DNA from: Gongronella butleri
Lineage: Eukaryota > Mucoromycota > Mucoromycetes > Mucorales > Cunninghamellaceae
Assembly: GCA_025201375.1 (NCBI GenBank)
Contig: JAIWZP010000055.1
Span: forward strand, 62,001 to 126,000
Length of the DNA stretch: 64,000 nt
Direction: 5' to 3'
Shown: in pieces, positions 1 through 11,033 of the stretch
How positions within the stretch are numbered: position 1 is the first letter of the stretch
How the letters are laid out: each line of letters begins with the position of its first letter
Notes under the pieces: generated by a model
The model's input: only the letters and a program-made list of their open reading frames with translations
What the model was told of the DNA's origin: nothing
The model's database searches: none
Translations under genes and position numbers: made by a program

Positions 1-3000
1 GCAAGCGATTTGAGCAACAGGGCATTGTCTGTCTTGATGGCCAGCGCAATCAGCTCGTTCAAAAACGCATGGACGGATGCCACAGGAAGTGCCACATCCT
101 TGCGCAGAGACGCGACGATCGCAGCAAACACAAGCACCGTCAATTGCTGCGCGACCGGTGCGTCAGGCTGATCAAAAAGAACAAAAAATGAGCCATTGCT
201 GCCTTTTACCACCCTTTTTTTTTTTTTTACCTTGAGAGGCGCAAACACGGGGGCATTGGCCAGGCCAAGCACCGACACGTCGCCGTCGACAAAGATTTTA
301 AAGAGCTTATCAACATTTTGCTTTTGGGTCGCGGCGTCCATTTTTTGGAAGATGGTGGCGGCCGTGATGGCGATGGTCTCGAGCATATCTGAGGTGAGCA
401 AAGCCTTTGCCTCGGCCGTGTTTTCGTTGCCAAGCGCAGCGGCCACCACCTTGGTCACGAGATGCCACACAAGCGCATCAAAGCTCGGCACAAGGTCGTC
501 GTGCTGCTGCGTGGCTTTGATGTAAATGATGTCCAGCAACGTCGCCATGATCGCTTGCGCATAGTCCGTCTCGCCATCTAACACGCAGCGCGTAAATTCA
601 ATAAAAAAAGGGGGGTTAGGGGAAGAGGTAACACACCGATAATGCAAAAAAAAAAAAAGGAAAGATGGTGCCCTCTTTTCGTTTACCTTGTTCGCACACT
701 TGGTCGAGCTTTTCCAGCAGGTAGGGCAGGGCTGTCTTGAACAGGGTTGGCTGCGGGCCGAGGGCCTTGATGGCGTACAGCAATGGTGGGTATCCAATGA
801 CCTGCTGCTGCTCTTCCATGGCATTGTGTGGCAGGTGGTTGATCAGCGCAGGCACCGTCTGATCCGCGACAGTCGCCGCATCGATCTGAGCAATCGCCTC
901 CAGCGAATTGAGCGCGGCTGCGCGCAGATCGGCGTCCGACTCCTCGAGCAGGATCCGGTTGAACGATTGGATGGCCAAAACGACTTCGTTGGGCGACAGG
1001 TAGCCCGCATGCAGAATCATCACTTTGAGACCGTGCAGACCGCACAGGCGCAGGTTGTTGTACTCGTTGGACGCCATCAATGCAGACTCAAACATGCCAA
1101 AGAATCGATCTTTTTGCGCCATCAATGGCGAACCTTGCGCTAAAAAAAAAAAAAAAAAAAAGATAAGGGGGCGCTACTTTTTCTTTTTTTCGGCAAAGAC
1201 AGGGCGCCGTGCTTTACCATTGTCAGCAGTGGTGCCATAGACCGTGCGGCTCGCTTCAAACAGATCCAACAAGATATCGAGCATCGCCTTTTTGCGCGTC
1301 GCCAGGTCCGTCTCCTTGTAATTGTGCAGCACCAGCGGCAACACGGCGCTAACAATATTGCGGCAAGCATAGTCTGAAGTACAAAAGAAAAGAATAAAAG
1401 AAAATTGATGAGCAGCTGCTCTTTTTCCCTCTCTCTTTCTCTCTAGTTCGTACCCGAGGATGACGCGGAAGCACGCAGGATGCGGCCAGTCTGCTTGAGG
1501 TTCTTGGCATCCGGATCCTTGAGATTCGCACAGCATTCGTCCATGAGCGGCTTCATGGCCCGGATGAATGGGTCGTCGCTGCCGCCAGTCTGCTGCTGCG
1601 GTTGTTGCTGCTGCTGGCCATGGGCAACGAGCTGGCCGTCAGGGCAAATAGCGCGCACGAGCTGGTGCATGCTCTCGACAGCGGCATCCTCGAGCGACGC
1701 GTCCGACGAGTGGAAAATCTCAATCTTGAGCGCGTCCAGCAGCTCGTGGATGCTCGGCATCAACGCCGCCGCGCCGTACACGGGTGCACACACGCCAAGT
1801 GTCTCCATCGCATCCTTCTTCGCGCTGCCGGACGTCGACGTCAGTTTCTCAAGGATCAATGGCACAGCAAACTTGGCAAACAAGGGCGTCGCCGCCAAGC
1901 ACGCACTACAAAAAAAAATAGGGGGACGGGAGAGGGTGAGCACATCATGGAAATAAAAAAAAAAAAAGGTCCCATTTACACCCTGCTTTACCGTAGGCTG
2001 ACTTTGAGGTCGTCGGCCGTGATGCCGTAGGGATCGTCAGGCGGCGCCTTGAAGGTGATGGGGAAGTAGCAAAAGGTGACCTCGAACAGATCCTCGACGT
2101 GCGATGTGACATCAAAGTTGGCAATCACGTTGCGGATCACCTCAAACGCGATCATCAGGTTGCGCGGGTCCTTTTCACCGTCCATCATCTGGCAATACCC
2201 AAACACAAACGCATTGTTGATCGATTTGAGCGCTGCCGATCGCGTGTGATTAAAAAAAAAAAAAAAGCGTCAGCAACAAATTCTCATTTCATGGCTCACA
2301 ACCCTCCCAATTTTCAATTACCGGTGCCCTGATGCTCAATCAAATTCTTCACCACGCGGTACGCGAGGTGGCGCGTCACTTGCAATTGGTGTTGCACCTG
2401 CACGTTTTCAAACAATCTAAAAAGATCAAAGATCAGCCGATGAACGCGTCAAATCGCGCTTTTTACACTACCTGTTGGCGACTTGGACGGCATTGGCACT
2501 CGTGAAGCTTGCAAAACCGGTGAGGGCAACGAGACCCTCGAGGATTGGGCTGACACTCGACTTGTCAGAGAGCCGGTCGCAATAAAAGTTGGTGAGCACA
2601 GAGACTAAAAAGTCAATGAACAAAAAAAAAAAGATGAGTCGCGCCATGCCCCCTCTCCCCGCAATCGCCTCTTGGTGATATCGTCCTTACCAGCTGTCTC
2701 ATTGAAGCTCGAAGCATCGAGGTTGCTGAGCGTGTACGACAGTAGGCCAATTGCTAAAGAAACATAAAACAAGAAAAAAAGATCAGCAACACGTGTCAGT
2801 GGCCGCATACTCCCCCCCTTGTTAATAGCTTTACCCTTGGCACGGACGGCATCGTCGTCGCTCGTCAAGTGCTCACCCATGGCCTGGATCAGTTGGAGCA
2901 AGTTCTGCTGAATGCTGCCTTGATTGACAGCTGGAAGAAAAGAAAAAGAGAGAAACACGACACATTTATGAGTTTTGGGTCCTCATTCTTGTTCATTGTG

Positions 3001-3097
3001 AGTCACCTTGCACCACCGTGTCGGCCGCTTGCATCGCTTCACTGGAATCGGAACCAGTGACGATCATATAGTCGGTCACAAGCTTGTCAAATGTCAT
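1..3097 (-). CDS. MMS19: MMS19-like cytosolic iron-sulfur assembly / nucleotide-excision-repair HEAT protein, 3' truncated by window edge
   Basis: HEAT-repeat scaffold of the cytosolic iron-sulfur targeting complex, which delivers clusters to DNA polymerases and helicases such as XPD (family knowledge). The N-terminal two thirds is present. The family-typical run DLFEVTFCYFPITFKAPPDD, followed by PYGITADDLKVSLR, lies at 1990-2110, and a second conserved block starting PLILEKLTSTSGSAKKDAME at about 1800-1890. Start ATG is at 3097 (MTFDKLVTDYMIVTG). Exons I can place: 3097-3007, 2930-2835, about 2754-2692, about 2608-2473, then further exons at about 2415-2335, 2245-1990, 1910-1450, 1370-1220, 1140-690, 600-231 and 180-1, each with GT...AG ends and T-rich acceptors. 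The last readable residues are still HEAT-like, so the C terminus lies left of the window. A Gln-rich insert encoded near 1600-1630 is not conserved in the family. Confidence 0.9.
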
Positions 3098-4074
3098 GGT
3101 AAGCCAAAAAAAAAAAAAAAATGAAGAAAAAAAGTAAAAAAGAAGCAAGAAAAAGGGCCCAATGAGTCAGCTCTCTTGTTGAAACACCAATCCCACTAGG
3201 CGGATCTTCTCTCGGAGATGCAACTTTTGGCCCTCGCGGGGGCCAATTGTTGCCCCCAACGAGCCATTTGAAGCACACCTGTCTCGCTTTTCGCATAACA
3301 CAAGATCCTATGTATTTCGCGACGAAATGCAAACTTGAAAAACATTTCACGCGTCCAAAAGGGAGGTCTGTTCTATTGGTTTCACTAAAAAGTTGACTCG
3401 ATTTCGTTTTGGAAAGCACGACATGAGCAAAAAAAAAAAAAAAAGCTTTTTGCTGCGGCAACGTGCGGATTTGCACAGAGAATACTACAGTACACATCGT
3501 TTGCTGATTATTCTATTGCGACGCCAATGTATCAAACACCGTCTGTGCATCTCAGTACGCATAAACAGATTCCATGGAAACTCCTGCCTGTATATCATAG
3601 TAGAAGAAAGCTCGTTTTTTGACGTTTTTTCGAAATTGACGATTACCTCGGTCACGAATTGTCCCGGCCGAGCACGGCATTGTATCGAGCGTTGGTCCTT
3701 AAATTTCAGTCCTTTGAGCTGAACCTGCTCAGCAATCAAGAGAAAATACGTATATAAGCGAGAAAACTGCATTTTCACTATTTTTTGCTGTATGCGTGCC
3801 TCTCCTGCTACGAAATTCAGACCTTCAAAATCATACTGAATGCGCCTATCATAGGTTGTAAGTTGATCAAATAAAGCAAACCTCTGCAATGCCCAGAAAC
3901 AAAAATTATCAGGGTCTCTACAGATCAGTTTTGCAATCCAAGTACGTACAGTATCCAACTTGCAACAATTGTAACGAGCTGACACGAGGATATGGTAGGG
4001 CAAAAATACTTTCAGCAGCGCGCTATGCCGCGTAAAAAAGGACACAATGTCTTTTGAAAACGACAAAGCTCGTT
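3098..4074. other. Gene-poor interval upstream of MMS19, one unassigned ORF
   Basis: The first 400 bp should include the MMS19 promoter; no convincing TATA box is seen. The rest is AT-rich. It contains an open frame at 3485-4066 on the minus strand (193 codons) with ordinary amino-acid composition but no motif I recognise and no visible introns. It could be a relic of a mobile element or an orphan gene, or chance. The interval ends where repeat R begins. Confidence 0.5.
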
Positions 4075-4735
4075 ATTCAGATTTTGCCGGCCTGCTGTGC
4101 CTCCAGACATTTTTTTACAGCCTAGCTGCCCGCCTATAAAAGTTGCGTCATGGCATGAACTACAGTACCGCCTGTGCACGAGGAGATGAAGTCGCCCAAT
4201 TTTTTTTAGCCCGTAAATGCCAAAATCCTCCAATTTGTACTATTTTGCATTCATCTCGCCATCTGCAGGGTCGACCACGGTCAAAAACAGCTGCATCGCA
4301 TTCAGCGCAAAAAAATTTGCAACAAAAAAGCTTAAACTCCCAAAGCGCTACGACCACTTTTGAAAAATTCAGGGGTCACTCAGGGGTCACACATTTCAAT
4401 CTCAGAACATTCCAAATTTGGGAAAATTTGAACTCCGGGTGATCAATGCATCCCAAGCAGGTAATTCTGACAATTTGCTATTGGCTGACAAAACGGCAAT
4501 TCGCCCCACCTTAAGAAAAAAATCCAAAGAGTGACGCATGAACGGCGGTCGACTGAGAAAATTGCTTACTTTGGTCAAGATTTTTTGCAAAAATTTAAGG
4601 TCTGACACTTCCAAATTAAGTGTGTGGATTGCATGGAATTTTTATTTTTTCACTTTTTTTATAAATTTTTTAATTTGCACATTTTTGTGCGCTGAGTGGA
4701 CTGCAGGCTGGTGAAATGACCGATGGATAGTGAGA
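4075..4735 (+). repeat. Dispersed repeat R, copy 1 (5' part only)
   Basis: This stretch aligns by eye, with scattered substitutions and small indels, to 40030-40680 and, in its second half, to 51400-51760. Shared landmarks are the run CAGGGGTCAC near 4370, GCATCCCAAGCAGGTAA near 4450 (GCATCCCAAACAGGTAA in the other two copies), a GACGCATGAACGGCG run near 4533, and a run ending GATTGCATGG near 4628. No long open frame is conserved between copies, and no terminal repeats or target duplication were found. It looks like an old, decayed interspersed element. Orientation is arbitrary, set so that all copies in this window run in the same direction. Confidence 0.75.
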
Positions 4736-5310
4736 AATGTTGATTTTAATAAATTGGGATTTTCTAATTTCTACTGTACTACTGTACTACTCGTGTAGCA
4801 ATTTTGCAAGGGGGTCGGTCGCTCGGCAAAATATTTCGAATTCATCTGCACAGCAACGACGACTCACCTACTGACGAACTGACATTTGGTTTTCAACGAC
4901 ATGTTGAAAAAGGCTCGATGAAATGGCCCATCATCATCATACAGTACCTACTGTAATTAAAAAGTTTTGGAGGCGATCCAATCTTGATTATTTGTAGTAC
5001 AACAACAGTGTACAGTAGATTTTGGAATCTGGCGACTTGCACATGCGTCGAAGCAAATTTGATGGCGCTCCCACCAAGTGGCCCATCCACTTCCCTAGCT
5101 GGCAGAAGCACTGGTTTTCCAATAGCCCTGGTCTTTTTGCATACGCGCCATTCGAGGTGTATCAAATACCTGCCATCCTGCCTGACATGTATTGCGCACG
5201 CTGCCATGCAGATGCTGAAGAATCCATCGAAGTCAAACATCATGATGACATCGCCGCCCTTTTTGACGACTTAGCTAGAAGATGATGCCGTTGCTGCATT
5301 TTGTGACCAA
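4736..5310. other. Gene-poor AT-rich interval with an unassigned 87-codon ORF
   Basis: Several TACTGTA/TACAGTA heptamers lie between 4770 and 5015. An open frame at 5022-5285 (+) would encode 87 residues ending in a stop and containing a CARCH (CxxC) run and an acidic C terminus. Its upstream side is open to further exons, but none could be joined with confidence. It may be the tail of a degraded transposon protein; I cannot assign it. Confidence 0.35.
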
Positions 5311-5892
5311 GAAGCCTATTATGTCGGCAATTTTGAATTTTAGGGTAAGATTTATCCTTTTTTGGAGTCCTCCCTTTTTTTTGCGTGCTCGGTCCTTAGA
5401 TCGACCAACAGCAATAGTTTTTACGTACGGTATCTTTTTATGATATTACGGTTTGTCTCTCTTGCTCTAATTTGTTCAGTAGAACGGCTTCTCACAAGCA
5501 CAGTCGCTCGTCGTCACTCATTCAATACTGTAGTTGTTGCGACTTTTTTTCTAGCCCTCTCTCGCACGTCTCTTTTCTCTCTTGTGACATGTCGTTTTTT
5601 GGTGCGATGCGTTCTAAGAAGTGGAGTGTATGGTCAAACAACGTCAGACGCTTTCACAGAAACATAAAGAAGTGCACCAGCTTTGCAACTAAAGTAAAAC
5701 ACGACGACTGCTCACTTCTGTCTCCATCCATGAGGAGGAAGATCTGTGCATGCAAACTTGCAAAAAAAAACAAAAGAAAAAAAAAGAGAATAAAATACTG
5801 TACATGGTGGGGAACGACGGCATAAAAAAAGGGGAGGACTCCAAAAAAGGATAAATCGTACCCCAAAATTCAAAGTCGGCTATTAGGTCTTC
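5311..5892. mobile_element. Foldback/MITE-like non-autonomous DNA element with ~70-bp terminal inverted repeats
   Basis: The left arm at about 5311-5382 and the reverse complement of the right arm at about 5822-5892 match over some 70 bp. Their cores (both contain TTATCCTTTTTTGGAGTCCT) are nearly identical, while the outer 20 bp are less similar. The ~440-bp interior has no credible transposase; short open frames there are rich in Ser, Phe and Lys. A possible TATTA direct repeat occurs at both outer ends, but it lies in the less well-matched part of the arms, so the true termini and target duplication are uncertain. Structure and size fit a MITE or foldback element. The superfamily cannot be named from this copy. 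Confidence 0.7.
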
Positions 5893-6077
5893 TGTATCAT
5901 ACTGTAGCTCCAAGAACGAAGCTCAAGTTGTTGCTGCCGAAAAAAAACTCAGACCCGGCGGGTAAATACAGTACAATTATCCAAAAAAAAGAAAGCCCCA
6001 TTCGCTCGTACAATAATGATACGGTATCATAAAACAGTAGTATCAGAATCAGCATATTATGCGTCGTCCCGTCGTTG

Positions 6078-6082
6078 TACTG
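6078..6082. repeat. Left target-site duplication TACTG of the LTR element
   Basis: TACTG immediately precedes the 5' LTR and is repeated directly after the 3' LTR at 7632-7636. A 5-bp duplication is usual for LTR retrotransposon integrases. Confidence 0.9.
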
Positions 6083-6313
6083 TGTCAAATTTGGCATTGA
6101 TCTGGATGATGCGCAGCAGATCAGACCTGCATTTAAGCTCAGTTGCACACACGCTCTGACGTGTGATGCCTGACATCTAATTCGCCTCATAGCCTATTTC
6201 CATAGCCTATTTAAACGTCTCTTTCCCCTCTATTTTCCCTTTCTTCTCTCTCTCTCTCACTTTTGACATAAAAAGCTACCTTTAGTCCTATCATTTGTCC
6301 TTTCTCATTCACA
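6083..6313 (+). repeat. 5' long terminal repeat, 231 bp
   Basis: TG...CA-bounded direct repeat identical to 7401-7631. It contains a TATTTAAA box at 6208-6215 followed by a pyrimidine-rich stretch, a plausible U3 promoter and transcription start region. Confidence 0.92.
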
Positions 6314-6665
6314 TTTTTTTTGATAAGTTCTACGTCCATCTCTTCTTTTATACACACTCTTCCCCTACACACCCACATTCGATCACTGTCGCACGTCAAT
6401 CGCTCTGTACGTCGACAAACAGCACTTTTACTACATACACAGCAAAACATTTTTTTTTTGGGTATCATTGCATCGATTCCCACACCAATATCGACCTGAC
6501 TCATCTCAACACGTCAGTCCGCCATTGAATCAACCAACCACGTCTTGATTTTTGCTTCGGTTCGAATCGCGACGCGCTCTTTTTGTTCATTCACCAGTAA
6601 TCTTGGTCGATTCACCAAAGTGAAAAATTTTTCACTCCGCTCAGGACACCATTTCCCCTCTTGTA

Positions 6666-7418
6666 ATGTCGTCCTCCCTCTCGCAATCGGTCGTGTCATC
6701 GGCACCCACGTCTGTTGTGGACACTCCATCTGCAACATCATCAGCGGATTTGGGCAGTAGCCCATCTGCTTTAGCATCCAATTCCATGGATAGCCTTTCT
6801 ACCCTCTCGCTTAGCGATCGAGTGGTACCTCTTCCTTTGCCGTCGTCTTCCTTGGCACCCCTTGTGGGCGCCATTGAGGACACTGTAATGACCGAGGCCT
6901 CCCATCAAGGGATTGAAGGTAACTCGGCAGCAGCAGGCCCAATTTCTTCCTCAACATGGGATTTTCCCATGGATGGCGATGTGGTGCTGCCACCCTCGTC
7001 CATTGAGGACACTCGTCGCGCGGCAAAAAGCCAACGTGAACGCGCTTTGGCGTGTTTTACGTATGCCGCCACGCAACGCACCTCGGCTGTCCGCAATGGC
7101 GACCAAGAGGAAGTTGCTCGCTGTGAGCGCGCCATAGCTAAATGGCGTGCTGAAATCAAGTTCCAGGATGAAGTTCTTGAGACCTTGGGCGGCGACGAGT
7201 CAAATAATAAGTCAAATGAAAAAAAGAAGAAAAAAAGCAGCCCACTGCCGCTTTTGCGTGCTTTTTTGGCTTGCCTTGCTTTGCAGAGCTACTATACTTG
7301 TGTCATTTTGACGCTCAATTGTGTGCACCTCTTGCACATTCATTTTATTCTTTTCCCTGCCTCAAAAGTCAGACCGTGTGTCCAACTTGGTGGGGGGCAA
7401 TGTCAAATTTGGCATTGA
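6666..7418 (+). CDS. gag-like ORF of the LTR element, probably truncated
   Basis: An open frame of 250 codons starts at ATG 6666 and runs into the 3' LTR. The first ~110 residues are Ser/Pro-rich. Residues ~115-175 form a charged helical stretch (RERALACFTYAATQRTSAV, then CERAIAKWRAEIKFQDEVLE) of the kind seen at the N terminus of gag proteins (inference from position and style, not from a search). After a lysine run near codon 180 the sequence loses protein-like character, so the rest of gag and all of pol appear deleted. No zinc knuckle is visible. It might still supply a packaging function or be non-functional. Confidence 0.5.
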   Translation: MSSSLSQSVVSSAPTSVVDTPSATSSADLGSSPSALASNSMDSLSTLSLSDRVVPLPLPSSSLAPLVGAIEDTVMTEASHQGIEGNSAAAGPISSSTWDFPMDGDVVLPPSSIEDTRRAAKSQRERALACFTYAATQRTSAVRNGDQEEVARCERAIAKWRAEIKFQDEVLETLGGDESNNKSNEKKKKKSSPLPLLRAFLACLALQSYYTCVILTLNCVHLLHIHFILFPASKVRPCVQLGGGQCQIWH

Positions 7419-7631
7419 TCTGGATGATGCGCAGCAGATCAGACCTGCATTTAAGCTCAGTTGCACACACGCTCTGACGTGTGATGCCTGACATCTAATT
7501 CGCCTCATAGCCTATTTCCATAGCCTATTTAAACGTCTCTTTCCCCTCTATTTTCCCTTTCTTCTCTCTCTCTCTCACTTTTGACATAAAAAGCTACCTT
7601 TAGTCCTATCATTTGTCCTTTCTCATTCACA
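7401..7631 (+). repeat. 3' long terminal repeat, 231 bp
   Basis: Identical partner of the 5' LTR. It is preceded by a G-rich polypurine-like tract at about 7389-7400 and followed by the TACTG target duplication at 7632-7636. Confidence 0.92.
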
Positions 7632-7636
7632 TACTG

Positions 7637-9370
7637 TATGGGTGGCCTGTGGAAAACCAAAGAAAAATCAATGCGTGAAAAAGCGGCTCCCTTGCTTTTT
7701 GGGTGGTCGGAGCGAAAAAATAAAATACTGTAGGAGGGCGGCGGTCCTTTTTGCTTTACTTTTCTTTTTTCTTTACTTTTTTTCTTTGTCAGGCTGTTAA
7801 AAGTTCACTTTTCTTTCAGATGCAGCCAAGTCACATGGGATAGGGCCCTGCCACCGGGGCTTGACCTAATGTGCTCAGAGTGTCGAGCCTGCAAAAGTGG
7901 ACGATTTTCAACCATAGTGGGTGTTTTGCAAGCATAAGTAGTCGCCGTTCCAGGCTGGGACTCTCGCATCAAGCTTTCGGCGAGTTAGCCTTCAGGGGTC
8001 GTTTTGACTCTGATTTGGCCCTGATTTTGCGCAAAATGCGTTTTCTCATGACTGAGCAATCCGATTTGCAAAAAAAATTTGGAATCATGGAAGTTTCGAG
8101 TTGACTACTGTATCCACTGGTCTGAGTTTGGCGCCAGATAGTCAGGCTCATCGGGAGAAACGCGCGCGTAAAATATTATTTGGCTCTGGATTTTCACTAG
8201 CAAACGCGAATCTCGAGATTTCTGGACACTGAGTGATCCGATTCGCAAAAAAACATTAACACCGTTGGAGCAATAATGGGTCTACCATCAACTGGTCCGA
8301 ATTTGGGGCCAGATGAGCAAGTTTCTGAGAAAGCGCCAGTTTCATAGGCGTACAGTAAAAGGGGTAAAATCACCACTGTTTGGTCTCGTACGATGGCAAC
8401 GGCTGAGCGCCCCGACGTGTGATTCACCTCAAACGAATCAGCGGGCAAACGCGGTAAAAGCGCTTGTGGTTTGGGGACATCGCATCAAGTTTTCGGCGAA
8501 CTAGCCTTCAGGTGTCGTTTTGACTTTGATTTGGTCCTGATTTTACGCAAAATGCGTTTTCTCATGACTGCGTGATCCGATCTCTGAAAAAACTTGACAT
8601 TGTCGGCTTTTTGTGTTCAGCATCCTGTAGATCAAATATAAACACAGCCTGAATAATATGCGCTGAATACGCCCGAACACGGTCTTGCAGTAATACTGTA
8701 CCTACCGGTACAGTGTACGGTACACCTGAATACTTCATACACGTTTAATAATACAGTACATACTGTACGTCGTCTGAATACAGTACTGTATGCGTTGAAT
8801 ACGCTGAATTCATCAGCCTTCATTTTACAGTATAAAGACAAATTGGCCCCGAATGGCTACTAATACTGTATGCGGGCATTGATGATCAGTGAAAAAATTG
8901 ATGTTTTTGGCATTTTTGACGCGCTTTTAAAATCGTAATGATTTTAGACGCGCGAAAAACCGCGTCAGACTTCAAGTACAGTAACACGCGTCTGTTCCTT
9001 ATCAAATCCATGCAGCACTTGGTACGTACCGTATCTCTCTTGCAAATAAACGCGTCAGCGCAGCACTTTGGACGCGTTTTTTCCATGCAATTCGCGGTTC
9101 GCGCTTGTAATTAAATCTTAAATCGGTCATTGCTTGACCACAGCCAGATGGATCTGGCTCGTTTTGATTGATTTGTGGGTTTCTCCGTGTGATATACAGT
9201 ATCATATCCTTTGTGCAAGTTTGGCCCAATTCTGGGAACCCAGATTTCCAAATTTTGATTTGCGTTTTGACGCGCTAATGACTTTTTGTAACAGCTGCAA
9301 ATTGCATCGCAGGTAGTTTGTTGTCCGCTATTCCACGTTTGTGTGGGTTTCAAGGTCCAGCATTACCTGG
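7637..9370. repeat. Dispersed repeat S, copy 1, with degenerate internal duplications (core ~7860-9360)
   Basis: Blocks here recur in the same order at 24870-25600: a block around 8347-8500 (GGCAACGGCTGAGCGCCCCG at 8396-8415), a block at 8500-8600 (GTCGTTTTGA), and a block at 9039-9117 (AACGCGTCAGCGC). The GTCGTTTTGA block also occurs at about 7995-8090, and the TCTGAGTTTGGCGCCAGAT block at about 8120 has a relative at 8295-8315, so the unit is internally repeated. The interval is AT-rich and dense in TACTGTA/TACAGTA heptamers, with at least six between 8690 and 8870. No open frame survives in more than one copy. It is interpreted as decayed interspersed repeat sequence. Confidence 0.7.
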
Positions 9371-11033
9371 TTAGCGAGACCATATTGATTTATCGTTAAA
9401 ATCAAGGACTTGTCATACTTTTTTTTCTGACGAGCTTATCCCAATAGCTCCAAATTTAAACTAGTGGATGGTGAGCCCAAAATCTTAATTCTTTCAAGGT
9501 ATGAAAGTGATGGGATCATACAGCAGCCAGCCATCTTTAAAATACAGATCGTGTTTTAGCCGTTTGTATAGCCCCACGCGAGATCTCTTGAACTTGTACA
9601 CAAAATGTGTTGGGTATGAATTGGGCGTCCGTTAGTTGCTTGTCGTGCAATAAAAAATGAAGATCGGAAAGGCAGCTGCCGAGAAAATGGAGATTGGATT
9701 TTTTTGCACGCGATCGTGCCTTCCTTCGCTCCGAACCGGCTACTTGATCGCTGATTTGTCTTGTGGGGTGGGAATGGAAGATGATCTAGCTTGTATGATT
9801 TGGATTTGCCAAGATTCGAGAGTGGATGCCATTGAATTGCATAAAAAATAAAGCGACCCCCGATTTTCACTCTCATATGAGCAGTCTAAATGAATTGGTA
9901 ACATTGATTTCGGTCGCAAATGCAAGTGTATGCAACGTTTGAATGAGTTTTGGCCATAACTGGCCATAACTGGCCATAGCGCGATCAAGAGGCCAATGAT
10001 ACACATTGGCGCGCCTCTCTTTCATGGTGAAAAAGCGGGATGACTGGGCGCACTTTTGACCACAAGTGTCAGACCACTTTTGTATGACCCAAGCAACGCT
10101 TCATTTCATAGTTAGCATCCTTTAAGCGGCAAATTTGGTGATTTGTTTGCATGAACCTGACGTGTTTCCGCGCGAGAGAAAAAAAAAAGGGCGCGCTTCC
10201 AACATGGTCCGTTCTGGGTCCGCATGAGTCCCTCAGGCACGTGAAGCAACTTTGAGCGCGACAATAGCCTGATCCGAGTGCATGTCTCCTCATAGACCCC
10301 ATAAATTAGAGGGGCGCGACGTCGCGATTGCCTGATTTTTAGGAAAAAGGGGGTCACCAGGCAGCATTGGTGCGTGGTGCGTGGGCTTTTTGGGACAAGT
10401 TGTTAGCCCGCAAAAGCGGGGCAAAAAAGCATTGGAGCCATTTTGACCCACAGACTTGTTTTTTTAATGGCTGCCCCTTCGTTGCCTTGACGATCAATTG
10501 CCTGTTTTGATCCGCGCGCGACGTGCTATTTAAGGCTGGTCTCCCCATGATGATAGACCGTGCTTGGCTCTGTTATCTCCTTTTTCGGCTCAGATCAGCA
10601 GAATGCTCGTTCTTGCTTTTTTTTTTTTTTTTTTTTTTGTATCCCAGGCCATTGGGTCCTCGATTTGTGATGTACGATTATCGATTCATGGGAATAAGGG
10701 GAAGGGGGGCAACGAGGAGGGGCCATCAAGACATCATCGCCCCATAAAAGGCCAATTGGTGAGAGTGCTGGTGTGTGAGGGAGGGAGGGAAAACAAGGGA
10801 GGCGGCGCTCTTTTTTTAGGGATGTGGGCCAAGGTTGGGCGACAATGATCGACAGAAAAAAAAAGAGGTTAGGGTGACACGATTCCATGGCGATTCATGT
10901 GTTGTTGTGTGTTCCCTAGTGTTGCTTGCTGCCACATACACGCACCCGCATTGCGACAGCAAGGATATGGGCCTTTTACTCCTTTTTTTTCTTTTTTGTG
11001 ATCCTGTGCCTGATGTTTGTGACCAAGAATCGC
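9371..11033. other. Intergenic interval upstream of the URC4-like gene
   Basis: No gene is supported. The first half is AT-rich. A tandem 10-mer, GGCCATAACT repeated about three times, sits at about 9954-9981. From about 10570 the sequence changes to the pyrimidine-run style seen in front of the other genes here, so the promoter and 5' leader of the downstream gene probably occupy the last 500 bp. Confidence 0.5.

Larger units (their letters stand above)
6083..7631 (+). mobile_element. Complete short LTR retrotransposon (TRIM-like, non-autonomous), 1,549 bp
   Basis: Two 231-bp direct repeats at 6083-6313 and 7401-7631 are identical by eye, start TGTCAAATTT and end CATTCACA (TG...CA termini). 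They are flanked by the 5-bp direct duplication TACTG at 6078-6082 and 7632-7636. A purine-rich GGTGGGGGGCAA just inside the 3' repeat resembles a polypurine tract. No clear primer-binding site follows the 5' repeat; a T run is there instead. The interior (1,087 bp) has only a gag-like frame and no protease, reverse transcriptase or integrase, so it must rely on a full-length partner. Identical LTRs imply recent insertion. The pre-insertion site would read TACTGTA, the heptamer common in the surrounding repeats. Confidence 0.92.
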
